DNA of 64,000 nt from Streptomyces kurssanovii (GCF_014649695.1 NZ_BMTN01000014.1:62001-126000), one strand, 5' to 3'; shown: positions 1 to 9,620, numbered from the stretch's first letter. Numbers and translations are program-made. The notes: a model not told the origin generated them from the sequence alone.

Positions 1-705
1 CTTCTCGGCGAGAGCGCGTTCCGCCGCACGGAACTCGGGCGTCTCCTCGACCTTGGTGTGGATGTACCAGGCGAGACCGAGGACGAGGAAGCCGACGAAG
101 AACGGCACCCTCCAGCCCCAGGCGGCGAACGCCGACTCGCTCGTGAGGGAGCCCGCGACCAGGAACACGGTGTTGGCGGTGACGACACCGATGGGAACGC
201 CGAGCTGGACGAGGCTGCCGTAGAGGCCGCGCTTGCCCTCGGGGGCGTACTCGGTGGCCATCAGCATCGCGCCGCCCCACTGGGCGCCGACCGCGATGCC
301 CTGCACGATGCGGAGCAGGACCAGGAGTATCGGCGCGGCGATGCCGATCGTCTCGTACGTGGGGAGCAGGCCGATGCCCGCGGTGGCGAGGCCCATCAGC
401 GTGAGCGCGAGGACAAGCATCGGCTTGCGGCCCCGCTTGTCGCCGAGCTGCCCGGCGATGACGCCGCCCACAGGGCGGGCGAGGAAGCCGACCGCGAAGG
501 TGGCGAAGGCGGCCAGCACACCGGCGGAGGAGCTGCCGGCGGGGAAATACAGGTCGCCGAGGACCAGGGCGGCCGCGATGCCGAAGACGAAGTAGTCGTA
601 CCACTCGACGGCCGAGGCGAGGGCCGCGGCGGTGGCGACGCGTCGCCGCCGGGGATCGGAGGGGGTGGAGCCGGGGGTGTCCGTGAGCTGAGCTGCGGTG
701 TCCAT
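1..705 (-). CDS. MFS transporter of the metabolite:H+ symporter type (3' end outside window)
   Basis: The start codon is at 705 and the frame runs without a stop to base 1, so only about 235 N-terminal residues are present. The protein has the signature of the MHS (shikimate/proline-betaine type) branch: a VEWYDYFVFG motif in the first membrane segment, a GQLGDKRGRKP loop after the second, and long hydrophobic helices. Members import organic acids or betaines by proton symport across the plasma membrane. The substrate cannot be read from this half. The gene is followed, in the same direction, upstream by a dehydrogenase pair but is separated from it by 208 bases and a hairpin terminator, so it is probably its own transcription unit. 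Confidence 0.88.
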   Translation of the reverse strand, partial: MDTAAQLTDTPGSTPSDPRRRRVATAAALASAVEWYDYFVFGIAAALVLGDLYFPAGSSSAGVLAAFATFAVGFLARPVGGVIAGQLGDKRGRKPMLVLALTLMGLATAGIGLLPTYETIGIAAPILLVLLRIVQGIAVGAQWGGAMLMATEYAPEGKRGLYGSLVQLGVPIGVVTANTVFLVAGSLTSESAFAAWGWRVPFFVGFLVLGLAWYIHTKVEETPEFRAAERALAEK

Positions 706-868
706 GAACGTGCACACTCCGGTGGATGCGGGGACGGAGTCGGAGAAGGGGGGTGGCACTGGGGAGTTCCCGGGACCGTACCGACCGGTGGGTATGGGGT
801 CAACGGGTTGGGCGGGTGAAGTTTCCCGCGCGGCTCCGGCCGCCGGATGCGCCGTTCGAGCAGCACGG

Positions 869-898
869 ACACCCCGGCCGCGACGGCGGCCGGGGTGT
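869..898. terminator. hairpin terminator after the alcohol dehydrogenase gene
   Basis: Perfect 12-base arms ACACCCCGGCCG and CGGCCGGGGTGT enclose a six-base loop, starting 16 bases beyond the alcohol dehydrogenase stop codon. There is no T tract, as is usual for Streptomyces terminators. Confidence 0.75.
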
Positions 899-913
899 GT
901 CGTCGGAGCGGCT

Positions 914-1993
914 CTAGAAGACGACCAGGGCCCGGCCGCCCTTGCCCGCGAGCATGTTCTCGAAGGCCGCCGGGATGCCGTCGAGGGCGATCTGCTCGGT
1001 GACCAGCGCGCTCAGGTCCAGCCGGCCGGCGCGGATGTGCTCCGCGAGGACCGGCAGGTCGGCGGCCGGGTCGGAGTTGCCGAAGACGCAGCCGGAGAGG
1101 GTGCGGCCCCAGTGGAACAGCTCGAGAGCGTGGAAGGTGACCTGCTGGTCCTTCCCGCCGATGCCGACGACCGTGGTGCGGCCGCCGCGGCGGGTGGAGT
1201 CCCAGGCGGCGCGGATCGTCGAGGCGCGGCCGACGCACTCGATCGCCACGTCGGCGCCGCGCTTGCCCGTCAGCGCCCGGACCTCCCTCGCCGTGGTGTC
1301 GGAGGCGACGACGTACTCGGTGGCGCCCGCGCCGCGCGCCAGTTCCTCCTTCTCCGGTGAAACGTCGACGGCGATGATCGGGCCCGCCCCGGCGATCCTG
1401 GCGGACTGGAGCGTGGCCAGCCCGACCCCGCCGACGCCGAAGACCACCACGGACTCGCCCTCGCGCACCCGCGCGGAGTGGTGGACGGCGCCGTAGCCGG
1501 TGAGGACGGCGCAGCCCAGCAGGGCCGCGTCCGTCAGCGGCACTCCGTCGGGGACGGGCAGCACGCAGTTCGCGGCGACGACCGTCTCCTCCGCGAACGC
1601 GCCCACGTTCAGGCCGGGATGGAGCTCGGTGCCGTCGGCCGCTACGGCATGCACCCGTCCCGCGCCGGTCAGCGCGTCGTCGCACAGCCACACCTCGCCG
1701 ATCGAGCAGGCGTGGCAAGTGCCGCAGGCCGGCGCCCAGTTGAGGACGACGCCGTCGCCGGGTGCGACATGGGTGACGCCCTCACCGACGGCCAGGACGG
1801 TGCCCGCGCCCTCGTGGCCGAGGACGGCCGGGACGGGCAGCCGCATGGTGCCGTCGGAGAGGGACAGATCGGAGTGGCACACCCCGGCGGCGGCGAGCCT
1901 GACCCGGACCTGGCCGGGGCCGGGCTCCGGCAGGGAGATCTCGGTGATCTCCAGGGGAGCGCCGACGGAGGGCAGGACGGCTGCACGGACCAC
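914..1993 (-). CDS. zinc-dependent alcohol dehydrogenase (MDR family)
   Basis: A 359-residue medium-chain dehydrogenase/reductase, the usual length. Visible ligands of the catalytic zinc are Cys39, His60-Glu61 and Cys161; the structural zinc lobe has Cys90, Cys93, Cys96 and Cys104. The NAD-binding fold carries GVGGVG at about 186-191. It should interconvert a primary alcohol and an aldehyde with NAD(H) in the cytoplasm. The start is GTG at 1993 with an AAGGAA ribosome site, 17 bases after the stop of an aldehyde dehydrogenase gene, so the two form an operon that would oxidise an alcohol to an acid in two steps. The closest remembered relatives act on aryl or general alcohols; the substrate is not determined. 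Confidence 0.92.
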   Translation of the reverse strand: MVRAAVLPSVGAPLEITEISLPEPGPGQVRVRLAAAGVCHSDLSLSDGTMRLPVPAVLGHEGAGTVLAVGEGVTHVAPGDGVVLNWAPACGTCHACSIGEVWLCDDALTGAGRVHAVAADGTELHPGLNVGAFAEETVVAANCVLPVPDGVPLTDAALLGCAVLTGYGAVHHSARVREGESVVVFGVGGVGLATLQSARIAGAGPIIAVDVSPEKEELARGAGATEYVVASDTTAREVRALTGKRGADVAIECVGRASTIRAAWDSTRRGGRTTVVGIGGKDQQVTFHALELFHWGRTLSGCVFGNSDPAADLPVLAEHIRAGRLDLSALVTEQIALDGIPAAFENMLAGKGGRALVVF

Positions 1994-2010
1994 GATGGTT
2001 TCCTTACCGC

Positions 2011-3405
2011 TCAGAACTGGAGGGACTTGGTCTGGAGGTACTCGGCGAGGCCGTGCGGCCCGAGTTCACGGCCGACGCCGGACTGCTTGTAGCCGCCGAA
2101 GGGCGCCAGGGGGTTGAAGCGGCCGCCGTTGATGTCGACCTGACCGGTGTCCATACGGCGGGCGAAGGCCACCGCCTCGGAGTCGTCGCCGGCCCAGACG
2201 GCGCCGGCGAGGCCGTACACGGTGCCGTTGGCGATCGCGAGGGCGTCGTCCTCGTCCTCGTACTTCAGGATCGACACGACCGGCCCGAAGATCTCCTCCT
2301 GGGCGATGGTCATCCCGGGGGTGACGTCGGCGAAGACGGTGGGGCTGACGTAGTAGCCGACTCCGAGCGGCGCCTCGGGGCCGCCGGCGACCAGCCGGGC
2401 GCCCTCCTCGATGCCCTTCTCGATGTAGCCCCGCACCCGCTCCTGCTGCTTGGCGTTGACGAGCGGACCGACCCGTTCGCCGGGCACGTACTTGGCGACG
2501 GCGGCCGCGGCGAGCTCGACCGCCTCCTCGTACCGGTCCTTGTGCACGAGCATCCGGGTCCACGCGCTGCACGTCTGGCCCGAGTTGGACATCACGTTGG
2601 CGATGCCTACGTTCACCGCCTTGGCCAGGTCGGCGCTCGGCAGGATCACATTGGCGGACTTGCCACCCAGCTCCAGCGCGACGCGCTTGATCGCGCCGCC
2701 CGCGGTCGCGCCGATCTTCCGGCCCACGGCGGTCGACCCGGTGAAGGACACCAGGTCGACGCCTTCGTGCTCGGCGAGCGCCTGACCGGCCACCGGGCCG
2801 AGTCCGGTGACCAGGTTGAAGACGCCCGCGGGGATGCCCGCCTCATGGACGGCCTCCGCGAAGAGCTGCGCGGTCAGCGGGGTGTCCTCCGCCGGCTTGA
2901 GCACCACGGTGCAGCCGGCCGCCAGTGCCGGTGCCACCTTGGCGACGATCTGGTGCAGCGGGTAGTTCCAGGGCGTGATCGCGCCGACGACGCCGACCGG
3001 CTCCATCAGCACGGTGGACGTGCCGATCTTCTCCTCGAACGCGTAGGAGCCCGCGAGCTCCGCGTAGGAGCCGGCGACGGCGACGGGCAGGCTCGCGTGG
3101 ACCGCGAGCGCGAGGGCGGGCGGCGCGCCGAGTTCGGCGGTCACCGTCTCCGCGATCTCCTCCGCGCGCCGTCCGAGCTCGTCGCGCAGGGCAGCGATGT
3201 GCCGCGCACGCTCGGCGGGCGGCGTCGCCGCCCATCCCGGGAAGGCCGCGCGGGCGGCCCGTACGGCGGCGTCGACGTCCTCCGCCGTGCCGGCCGGGAC
3301 ATGGGCGATGACCTGCTCGTCCGCGGGATCGATGACCGCGATCGTTTCCGGTGCCGCGGCAGGCCGCCACCGGCCGCCGATGTACATGCCGTCGTGGGCC
3401 TTCAT
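2011..3405 (-). CDS. NAD(P)-dependent aldehyde dehydrogenase
   Basis: A 464-residue member of the aldehyde dehydrogenase superfamily. The PWNYP cofactor-binding motif is at about 145-149, the general base Glu245 lies in ELGGKS, and the nucleophile Cys279 in NSGQTCS. It oxidises an aldehyde to the carboxylate. The reading frame stays open upstream, but ATG at 3405 is preceded by a strong GGAGGAG site and matches the normal N-terminus, so this start was chosen. It is the first gene of a two-gene operon with the alcohol dehydrogenase. An AAACTA/TAGTTT palindrome lies 38 bases upstream and could be its operator. Confidence 0.93.
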   Translation of the reverse strand: MKAHDGMYIGGRWRPAAAPETIAVIDPADEQVIAHVPAGTAEDVDAAVRAARAAFPGWAATPPAERARHIAALRDELGRRAEEIAETVTAELGAPPALALAVHASLPVAVAGSYAELAGSYAFEEKIGTSTVLMEPVGVVGAITPWNYPLHQIVAKVAPALAAGCTVVLKPAEDTPLTAQLFAEAVHEAGIPAGVFNLVTGLGPVAGQALAEHEGVDLVSFTGSTAVGRKIGATAGGAIKRVALELGGKSANVILPSADLAKAVNVGIANVMSNSGQTCSAWTRMLVHKDRYEEAVELAAAAVAKYVPGERVGPLVNAKQQERVRGYIEKGIEEGARLVAGGPEAPLGVGYYVSPTVFADVTPGMTIAQEEIFGPVVSILKYEDEDDALAIANGTVYGLAGAVWAGDDSEAVAFARRMDTGQVDINGGRFNPLAPFGGYKQSGVGRELGPHGLAEYLQTKSLQF

Positions 3406-3442
3406 CGCTCTCCTCCACGCCTCGCGGTAGTGTCCGCGCCCC

Positions 3443-3461
3443 AAACTAGCGCCGTTAGTTT
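3443..3461. promoter_or_regulatory. TetR-type operator palindrome upstream of the aldehyde dehydrogenase operon
   Basis: AAACTAGCGCCGTTAGTTT has 6-base arms AAACTA/TAGTTT around a 7-base centre, 38 bases before the aldehyde dehydrogenase start. Size and symmetry fit operators bound by TetR-family dimers. No TetR gene is adjacent, so the cognate regulator is unknown. Confidence 0.5.
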
Positions 3462-3514
3462 TACGGCGCCAGGGGCATCCGGCGTGCTGGAGGCCACTTG
3501 TCGTGGCGGAGGAC

Positions 3515-4846
3515 TCAGGCGTCGAGGCCCGGAACGTCCATGGGCGCGGGACAGATGCGGCGGCCCTGATGGTCGAAGACGTAGAGGTGGGCGAGGTCCA
3601 CGAGCAGCGGCACCTGGGCGCCGGCACGCAGCCGGAGGTCGGGGCCGGTGCGGACGACGAGGTCGCTCGGCGCGGTGATCCGGCTTTCGTGGGCGGGCTC
3701 GGGAACCGGGTCGTCGAGCACCGCCACCGGCCCCGCGACCTGAGCCATCGCCCGGTCCTTGAGGCGGGTCAGCACTCCGGCGCCGGCGTTTCTTCGCCGC
3801 CGCACGGCGGTCTGCGGACGGGGTGACTCGAGGTCGGCGACCACGGCGGGCCGGGAGCCGGTGTTGAAGTGCACCAGAGCCTCGTGCCCCTGGTACTCCA
3901 TGTGCTCGACGATCCCGGTCAGCGCCACCTCCCCCGGGCGGGCCTGGCTGGGCGGAGCGATCCGGGCGGCCTCCGACCGCAGGCCCACGATGATCTGCCG
4001 GCCCTGCTGGATGCGCAGCAACTGGTGGTCGGGGCTGAGGGGCTCGGGAAGCGGCAGCCGCTGCCGGCCCAGGTCGATCGACATCCGGCCGTCCAGCGGC
4101 GCGTGGACGACGGCCTGGAGCAGGTTGATCCGGGGCGTTCCGATGAACGCGGCGACGAAGACGTTCGCCGGGAGGGCATAGGTGTCGCGCGGCGAGCTGA
4201 CCTGCTGGAGCACTCCGCCGCGCATCACGGCGACCCGGTCCCCGAGCGACATGGCCTCCGCCTGGTCGTGCGTGACGTAGACCGTGGTCACCCCCAGCTC
4301 CGCGGTCAGCCGGGCGATCTCGGCCCGCAGATGGTTGCGGAGCTTGGCGTCGAGATTGGAGAGCGGCTCGTCCATGAGGAAGACCGAGGGCCGCCTGGAG
4401 ATCGCCCTTCCCATCGCGACGCGCTGGCGTTCGCCGCCGGAGAGCTGCGCGGGGAACCGGTCGAGGATGTCCTCGATGCCGAGCATCCTGGCGGTGGCCT
4501 CCACCCGCGGGTTGCGGTCGGCCCGCGGGTTCTCGAGCTTCAGCGGGAAGCCGATGTTCTCCCGGTTGGTCATGCTCGGATAGAGCGCGAAGTTCTGGAA
4601 GACCATGGCCATGTCGCGTTCACGCGGCGGGATGTCGTTGGCGTACTCGCCGTCCAGCAGGAGCTCGCCCTCCGTGATGTCCTCCAGTCCGGCGATCATC
4701 CGCAGCACGGTCGACTTGCCGCAGCCGGAGGGGCCCAACAGGACGAGGAACTCCCCCGGTCGGACACCGAGGGAGAAGTTGTCGACGGCGCGGGGCGCAC
4801 GGCCGTATCTCTTGCTGACGTTGTGCAGAGCGATGGCGCGAGTCAT
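3515..4846 (-). CDS. carbohydrate-type ABC transporter ATP-binding protein (MalK/MsmK/UgpC class)
   Basis: A 443-residue ATPase, longer than the usual 370-380. In order it shows Walker A GPSGCGKST (near 38-46), Q-loop MVFQNFALYP, signature LSGGERQR, Walker B VFLMDEP, H-loop VTHDQ, then two C-terminal OB/TOBE-like segments. Proteins of this class power uptake of sugars or polyols with separate binding proteins and permeases. None is adjacent here, so it may serve several importers, as the shared ATPase MsiK does in Streptomyces, though it is not itself a typical MsiK. The extra length is an Arg-rich insert within the C-terminal region (about residues 338-365). The ribosome site before ATG 4846 is weak. 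Confidence 0.88.
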   Translation of the reverse strand: MTRAIALHNVSKRYGRAPRAVDNFSLGVRPGEFLVLLGPSGCGKSTVLRMIAGLEDITEGELLLDGEYANDIPPRERDMAMVFQNFALYPSMTNRENIGFPLKLENPRADRNPRVEATARMLGIEDILDRFPAQLSGGERQRVAMGRAISRRPSVFLMDEPLSNLDAKLRNHLRAEIARLTAELGVTTVYVTHDQAEAMSLGDRVAVMRGGVLQQVSSPRDTYALPANVFVAAFIGTPRINLLQAVVHAPLDGRMSIDLGRQRLPLPEPLSPDHQLLRIQQGRQIIVGLRSEAARIAPPSQARPGEVALTGIVEHMEYQGHEALVHFNTGSRPAVVADLESPRPQTAVRRRRNAGAGVLTRLKDRAMAQVAGPVAVLDDPVPEPAHESRITAPSDLVVRTGPDLRLRAGAQVPLLVDLAHLYVFDHQGRRICPAPMDVPGLDA

Positions 4847-5120
4847 AGGGTCCCGCTCGGGATCAGAAGGGGCAGCTGCGTCGCCAGAAGCTAGCCCACT
4901 ATGTCCCGTCAGGGAATGGATCGCGCACGATGCGAGGGGCCCTTGTTACGCATGTGTCCACCATGCGAGACCGGCCGCGCCGAGCGGCCGGAAAAGACCG
5001 ATTCCCCGCGGTGGGCCTCCGCCCAACTCCCCCCGATCACAGACCCGTCGGCGGTCCGGGCGCCGCACGGCCGCGGGGCCGGGGCCGACCGCCGGCCGGC
5101 CCCGCGCGCCCATGACCGGA

Positions 5121-6020
5121 TCACACCTGTCTGACGTCCGTGAGGTGTGCGAAGACGACGACGTTGGCGGAGTAGCCCGTCTTCGTGTCGAAACTGCCGC
5201 CGCAGGTGAGCAGCCGCAGTTCGGGCCGGCCTGTGTGGCCGTAGACCTCCGCGTCGGGGAATTCCTCCTTCTTGTAGGTGCGCACCTTGTCGACGGTGAA
5301 CACGGCCGTCCGCCGGTCCGCCCGGACGATGTTGACCTTGTCACCGGGTTTCAGCGCGTTGAGGTTCAGGAAGACGGCGGGGCCGGTCTTGGTGTCGCGG
5401 TGGCCGACCACCAGGGCGGTGCCCTTCTCGCCGGGCGCGGGCCCCTCCTGGTACCAGCCGACAAGACGCGGGTTGGTCACCGGAGGTGCGGTGAGCCGGC
5501 CCTTGGCGTCCAGACCGAGCCCCATCACCGGTGACTCGATCATGATGGCCGGGATGGCGAGCTGTCTGGCCGGGGAGGGCGGCAACGCGAGTTCTCCGTG
5601 GGCGGCCACGGGCGGCGCGGCCGTCGGGGCCGGCGCCGTGGGCCGGGGCGACGGCGCCGCCTCCGGCGTACGGGACGGCGGCGGCACAGGGGCCACCGGC
5701 TTCGCCGGTTCCGCGGAGCGGACGGTGAGCGGCGGCAGGTCGATCACGTTCGATCCGCCGTGACCGGCCGGACCACCGGCCGCGGCCGGCTCGTCCCGCC
5801 CGGCAGCCTTCTCGTCGGCCTCTTCGACCTCGGGCGTCTTCGCTCCGAGCGGGCTGTCCGCCGCGACGGTGACCGACGGCGCGTCCGGGGGTGGGTCCTG
5901 ACACCCCCGGACGACGCCGGTGACCAGGGTGGCCGTCACGCTGAGCGTGATGGTCAGACGGCAGGCACGGCTGGGTCCGCGTCGTCGGCGTCGGCGACTC
6001 GGTACGTTACGCGGCGCCAT
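5121..6020 (-). CDS. class F sortase
   Basis: About 299 residues: a short basic N-terminus, one membrane segment (about 20-38), a Pro/Ala-rich stretch to about 140, then a sortase barrel. The catalytic His lies in VVGHRDT (about 206) and the Cys in LLTCGGSFD (about 272). The Arg usually seen about a dozen residues after the Cys is not obvious; the sequence there is GYSANVVVFA. Class F sortases are extracytoplasmic cysteine transpeptidases whose substrates are poorly known. ATG 6020 lies 14 bases inside the preceding gene for a secreted protein, so the two are translationally coupled and the neighbour is a candidate substrate or partner. Confidence 0.86.
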   Translation of the reverse strand: MAPRNVPSRRRRRRGPSRACRLTITLSVTATLVTGVVRGCQDPPPDAPSVTVAADSPLGAKTPEVEEADEKAAGRDEPAAAGGPAGHGGSNVIDLPPLTVRSAEPAKPVAPVPPPSRTPEAAPSPRPTAPAPTAAPPVAAHGELALPPSPARQLAIPAIMIESPVMGLGLDAKGRLTAPPVTNPRLVGWYQEGPAPGEKGTALVVGHRDTKTGPAVFLNLNALKPGDKVNIVRADRRTAVFTVDKVRTYKKEEFPDAEVYGHTGRPELRLLTCGGSFDTKTGYSANVVVFAHLTDVRQV

Positions 6021-6693
6021 GGGCGCGGCGGCGGGCCCGTCGGACGAGGACCAGCCCGGCCGCACCGGCCGCGCCCGCGACGAGCGCCGTCGCCGCGGCG
6101 ACGGAGGAGCCGTCGTCCCCGGTACCCTCGCTGCCGTCGCCGGCCATGCCGCCGCCGCCCGCGGGCACCGCGCCGTGGGGCGCGTCCTTGCCCTTCTCCC
6201 AGATCGTGCCGCCCTTGTCGTTCTCCGGGCCCTTGTTCCCCTGGTTCTTCTCCTCGCGCTTGTCGCCGTACTTGTCGCAGTCGACCTCGAAGACCTTCTG
6301 CTTCGGTACACCGCTCGGGACCGTCCAGGCGAGCAGGTAGTGACCGTTCGGGAGGGCGTACTCCTCGGTGTGGCCCCGCCCGGCGACCAGCACGAGGCTG
6401 TCCGTCAGGGTGGGTCCGGCGGCCGTGGGCGGCTGCGGGGTGATGGTCCAGGTGACCTGCGGCAGGCTCTCGAAGTTGAAGGCGCTGAGGCTGAACTTGC
6501 AGACTCCCTTGATGTCGTCCCGGGTGTCCCAGTGCGCGACGCCGGCCTTGTGGATCTTGATGTCGCCGCTGTCACCGATGGCGGCGAAGGCCGCCGGCGC
6601 CACCGCCAGCGTGATGCCGGTGTAGGCCAGGGCGGCAAGGGCGGCCGCCGCCGTGCGGACACGGCGGGGGCGGAGAGTTGCGGTCGTGCTCAT
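6007..6693 (-). CDS. secreted, C-terminally membrane-anchored protein encoded with sortase F
   Basis: About 228 residues: a signal peptide with a basic start and a hydrophobic core ending near APAAFA, an extracellular domain of about 120 residues that I do not recognise, a charged linker rich in Lys, Glu and Gly, a Gly/Asp-rich spacer, then a single membrane helix and a short Arg-rich tail. This is the shape of a wall-sorted protein, but no clear LPXTG or LAXTG motif precedes the helix. ATG 6693 has an AAGGAG site six bases upstream; a start at 6708 would place the ribosome site inside the gene. It overlaps the sortase gene by 14 bases. Confidence 0.75.
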   Translation of the reverse strand: MSTTATLRPRRVRTAAAALAALAYTGITLAVAPAAFAAIGDSGDIKIHKAGVAHWDTRDDIKGVCKFSLSAFNFESLPQVTWTITPQPPTAAGPTLTDSLVLVAGRGHTEEYALPNGHYLLAWTVPSGVPKQKVFEVDCDKYGDKREEKNQGNKGPENDKGGTIWEKGKDAPHGAVPAGGGGMAGDGSEGTGDDGSSVAAATALVAGAAGAAGLVLVRRARRRAHGAA

Positions 6694-6811
6694 GCGAGGC
6701 TCCTTCAAGCCGATGCGATTGTCATACTGATCACGCGATCGCCTGACTAAATGTCACGAATTCAGCGTGAAGACGCATCGAAACGCTGAGAAGCCGTCAG
6801 AAATGCCCCTA

Positions 6812-8182
6812 CTAGCGGACACCGCGGCTGTGCCGACCGGGCGATTCGGCCGCGTCGGCCCCCTGAGCGGCACCGCCCGGCGCACCGCCGCGCGGACCGT
6901 CCGCCCCGGCCGCCGCCGGCCCGGTCCCGTCGGACGCTCGGGAAGGGCCGCCCCCAGCGCCGTCCGGAGGACAGCCGTCCGGGCTGCCCGCACCGCCCTG
7001 GCCGCCGGTCGCCACAGGCTCGCGCCCGGAGCGGCCGGTGCGCGCCGCGGTCCCGCCCGACACCACCAGCAGCACACCGAGCATCACGAACGGCGCCGCG
7101 GCACCGGCGAGCCCGGCGACCAGTCCGGCGGAGGCCGGCGCGGCGACCTGGCCGAGACGGTTGCCGGTCAGCCGCAGCGCGAGCGCCGTCGAACGCGCGC
7201 CTGCCGGTGCCGCCTGCACCACCGTCGTCATGGACAGCGGCTGCCCCACACCCAGACAGAAGCCGAGCGCCGCCAGCATCAGCGCCAGCGCCCACAGCGG
7301 CACGGGCAGCGCGATGCCCGCGCACAGCGCCCCGCCGAGCAGACAGGTCACGGTGAGCAGGGTGGTACGGCCGAGGCGGCGGATCATCGGCGTCATCACC
7401 AGCCGGCACGCGATGGTGGCGGCGGCCCGCAGGCTCAGCAGCAGGCCCACGACGGTGGGCGCGATACCGCGGTGCTCGCCGACCACCGGCAGATACGCGG
7501 TGAGGATGTCGGTGGCCGAGAGCACCGCGAGGCTGATGAAGATCCCCGCGGGTACGCCGCGTGTCCGCAGGATGCGGTGCACGGGAACCTTCGCCGCGGC
7601 CGCGTCCCGCTTGTGCCCGGCTCCCTTGTACCGGAGTTCGATACGCCACACCGAGGTCAGCGAGACGGCCGCCACGGCCGCGGACACGACGAGCGCCAGC
7701 GCACTCGTGCGGGTTATGTCGTCACCGATCAGCGCGCCCGCGGCAATGGGTCCGGCCAGCTGGCCCAGGGATGCGCCGATGGTGAAGTACCCGAAGTTGC
7801 GGTCCTGTTCGTCGGGGGCGGACCGGCGGGCGACGATCGACTGGGCGCCGATGACGAAGCAGAGGTGGCCCAGTCCCATCACACCGCTCCACGCCGCCAT
7901 CGCCGGCAGCGAGCCGGCGAGTCCGCTGAGCGCGCAGCCGCCGGCGATCAGCGCGACCCCTGCGTACAGCAGCGGCGCGCAGCGGCCGTGGTCGGTCCTG
8001 CGGCCCAGCGGTACGGCGGCGAAAAGGGGAAGCAGCGCGTACACACCGGCGATCACACCGATCGCCCGCTCGTCGGCGCCGAGCGACAGCGCCCGGTAGG
8101 AGACGGCCGGGCGCGCCATCGACACCGCCGCCTGGGCGAACCCGAAGGCGATGACGAGGCGCAGCAGCCAGAGACGGCCCAT
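6812..8182 (-). CDS. MFS transporter, YbjJ/YNFM-like
   Basis: A 456-residue major facilitator protein with about twelve hydrophobic helices and a GRRTDHGR loop after helix 2, the usual place of the A-motif. The last 80 residues are a Gly/Pro/Ala-rich tail predicted to be disordered, which lengthens it beyond the usual 390-410. The start ATG 8182 is one base from the stop of the CitM gene, so it is the second gene of that operon. Its substrate may be related to citrate or metal-citrate handling, or it may be an exporter; the sequence does not decide. Confidence 0.85.
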   Translation of the reverse strand: MGRLWLLRLVIAFGFAQAAVSMARPAVSYRALSLGADERAIGVIAGVYALLPLFAAVPLGRRTDHGRCAPLLYAGVALIAGGCALSGLAGSLPAMAAWSGVMGLGHLCFVIGAQSIVARRSAPDEQDRNFGYFTIGASLGQLAGPIAAGALIGDDITRTSALALVVSAAVAAVSLTSVWRIELRYKGAGHKRDAAAAKVPVHRILRTRGVPAGIFISLAVLSATDILTAYLPVVGEHRGIAPTVVGLLLSLRAAATIACRLVMTPMIRRLGRTTLLTVTCLLGGALCAGIALPVPLWALALMLAALGFCLGVGQPLSMTTVVQAAPAGARSTALALRLTGNRLGQVAAPASAGLVAGLAGAAAPFVMLGVLLVVSGGTAARTGRSGREPVATGGQGGAGSPDGCPPDGAGGGPSRASDGTGPAAAGADGPRGGAPGGAAQGADAAESPGRHSRGVR

Positions 8183-8183
8183 G

Positions 8184-9620
8184 TCAGACGATGCCGAACA
8201 GGATCCCGGCCCCCAGCACCACGAGGCTGGTCAGGGCCGCCCACTTGACCGTGAAGCGGGTGTGGTCGCCGAACTCGACCTTCGCCATACCGACGAGGAC
8301 GTACACCGCGGGGACGAGCGGGCTTGACATGTGCAGCGGCTGGCCGACGAGGGAGGCACGGGCGATCTCCAGCGGCGAGACACCGTGGGCGGCGCCCGCC
8401 TCCGCGAGGACCGGCAGCACACCGAAGTAGAAGCCGTCGTTCGACATGAAGTACGTGAGCGGCAGGCTCAGTACGCCCGTGACGATCGCCATGTGCGGGC
8501 CCATGCCCTCGGGGATGGCGCCGACGAGCCAGTCGGCCATGTGCTCGACCATGCCGGTGCCGGTGAGGACGCCGGTGAAGACGGCGGCGGCGAAGACCAT
8601 GCCGGCGACGTTCAGGACGTTGTCGGCGTGGGCCGCGATGCGGGCCTTCTGGTCCGCCATGGAGGGGAAGTTGACGGTCAGGGCGAGGGCCGCGCCGAGC
8701 AGGAAGAGCACCGGGATCGGCAGCAGCTCCATGATCATGGCGGTGAGAAGGGCCAGCGTCAGGCCGGCGTTGAACCAGTACAGCTTCGGCCGCAGTGTCG
8801 GGCGGTGCGGGTCGAGGCCCTGGAAACCGCCGTCCAGCAGCGGGGATTCGTCGCCCTCGCGAGGGGACCCGGCGTCCGCTCCCGGACCGGTGCCGGTGCC
8901 GGTGCCGTCGGCCGCGGAGCCCGTGGCCCCGGCGGCGTGCTCGCCGCCACCGGCCTTGACGAGCACCGTGCCGGGCTCGGGCTCGAGCACCTCGTCGAGC
9001 GTGAGGTATCCGAGGCGCGTGCGCTCGCGCCGGCCGAGGACGTACGCGAGGACGAGCACGAAGAGAAGCCCGGCGCCGAGGGCCGGGAGCATCGGCACGA
9101 AGATGTCGGCCGCGTCCAGCTTGAGCGCGGTGGCGGCACGGGCCGTGGGCCCGCCCCAGGGCAGGGTGTTCATGACGCCGTTCGCCGTGGCGGCGATGCC
9201 GGTCAGCACGACGAGGCTCATCTTCAGGCGCTTGTAGAGCGGATACATCGCCGAGACCGTGATCATGAAGGTCGTGGAGCCGTCGCCGTCGAGCGAGACG
9301 ATGGCGGCGAGCACCGCCGTACCGATCACGATGCGCAGCGGGTCCGCCTTGCAGAAGCGCAGGATGCCCCGCACGATCGGGTCGAACAGCCCGACGTCGA
9401 TCATCACGCCGAAGTAGACGATGGCGAACATCAGCATCGCCGCCGTGGGGGCGAGGTTTCCCACGCCTTCGAGGACGTAGTCCCCGAGCTGTGCACCCTG
9501 CCCGACGGCGACGCAGAAGAGTGCGGGGATGAGGACCAGCGCCGCGATCGGCGACATCTTCTTCATCATGATCAAAACCAGGAAGGTCGCGATCATGGCG
9601 AAGCCGAGGACTGTCAGCAT
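8184..9620 (-). CDS. CitMHS-family citrate/divalent-cation:proton symporter
   Basis: A 478-residue membrane protein with the conserved CitMHS features: about twelve helices, the SLDGDGSTTFMI segment and NTLPWGGPTARAA, and a variable hydrophilic loop (about 205-260) in the middle. Family members import citrate complexed with a metal such as Mg, Ca or Fe. The ribosome site AGGTG before ATG 9620 lies inside one arm of a long inverted repeat (9624-9696), so expression may be controlled at that structure. An MFS gene follows one base after its stop. A second citrate-type system, tctCBA, occurs at 30.8-33.8 kb. Confidence 0.93.
   Translation of the reverse strand: MLTVLGFAMIATFLVLIMMKKMSPIAALVLIPALFCVAVGQGAQLGDYVLEGVGNLAPTAAMLMFAIVYFGVMIDVGLFDPIVRGILRFCKADPLRIVIGTAVLAAIVSLDGDGSTTFMITVSAMYPLYKRLKMSLVVLTGIAATANGVMNTLPWGGPTARAATALKLDAADIFVPMLPALGAGLLFVLVLAYVLGRRERTRLGYLTLDEVLEPEPGTVLVKAGGGEHAAGATGSAADGTGTGTGPGADAGSPREGDESPLLDGGFQGLDPHRPTLRPKLYWFNAGLTLALLTAMIMELLPIPVLFLLGAALALTVNFPSMADQKARIAAHADNVLNVAGMVFAAAVFTGVLTGTGMVEHMADWLVGAIPEGMGPHMAIVTGVLSLPLTYFMSNDGFYFGVLPVLAEAGAAHGVSPLEIARASLVGQPLHMSSPLVPAVYVLVGMAKVEFGDHTRFTVKWAALTSLVVLGAGILFGIV

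Noticed and set aside
2053-3678. Long plus-strand frame opposite the aldehyde dehydrogenase
   Set aside because: Its translation is low-complexity Gly/Arg/Asp-rich antisense of a clear enzyme gene, as expected in GC-rich DNA.
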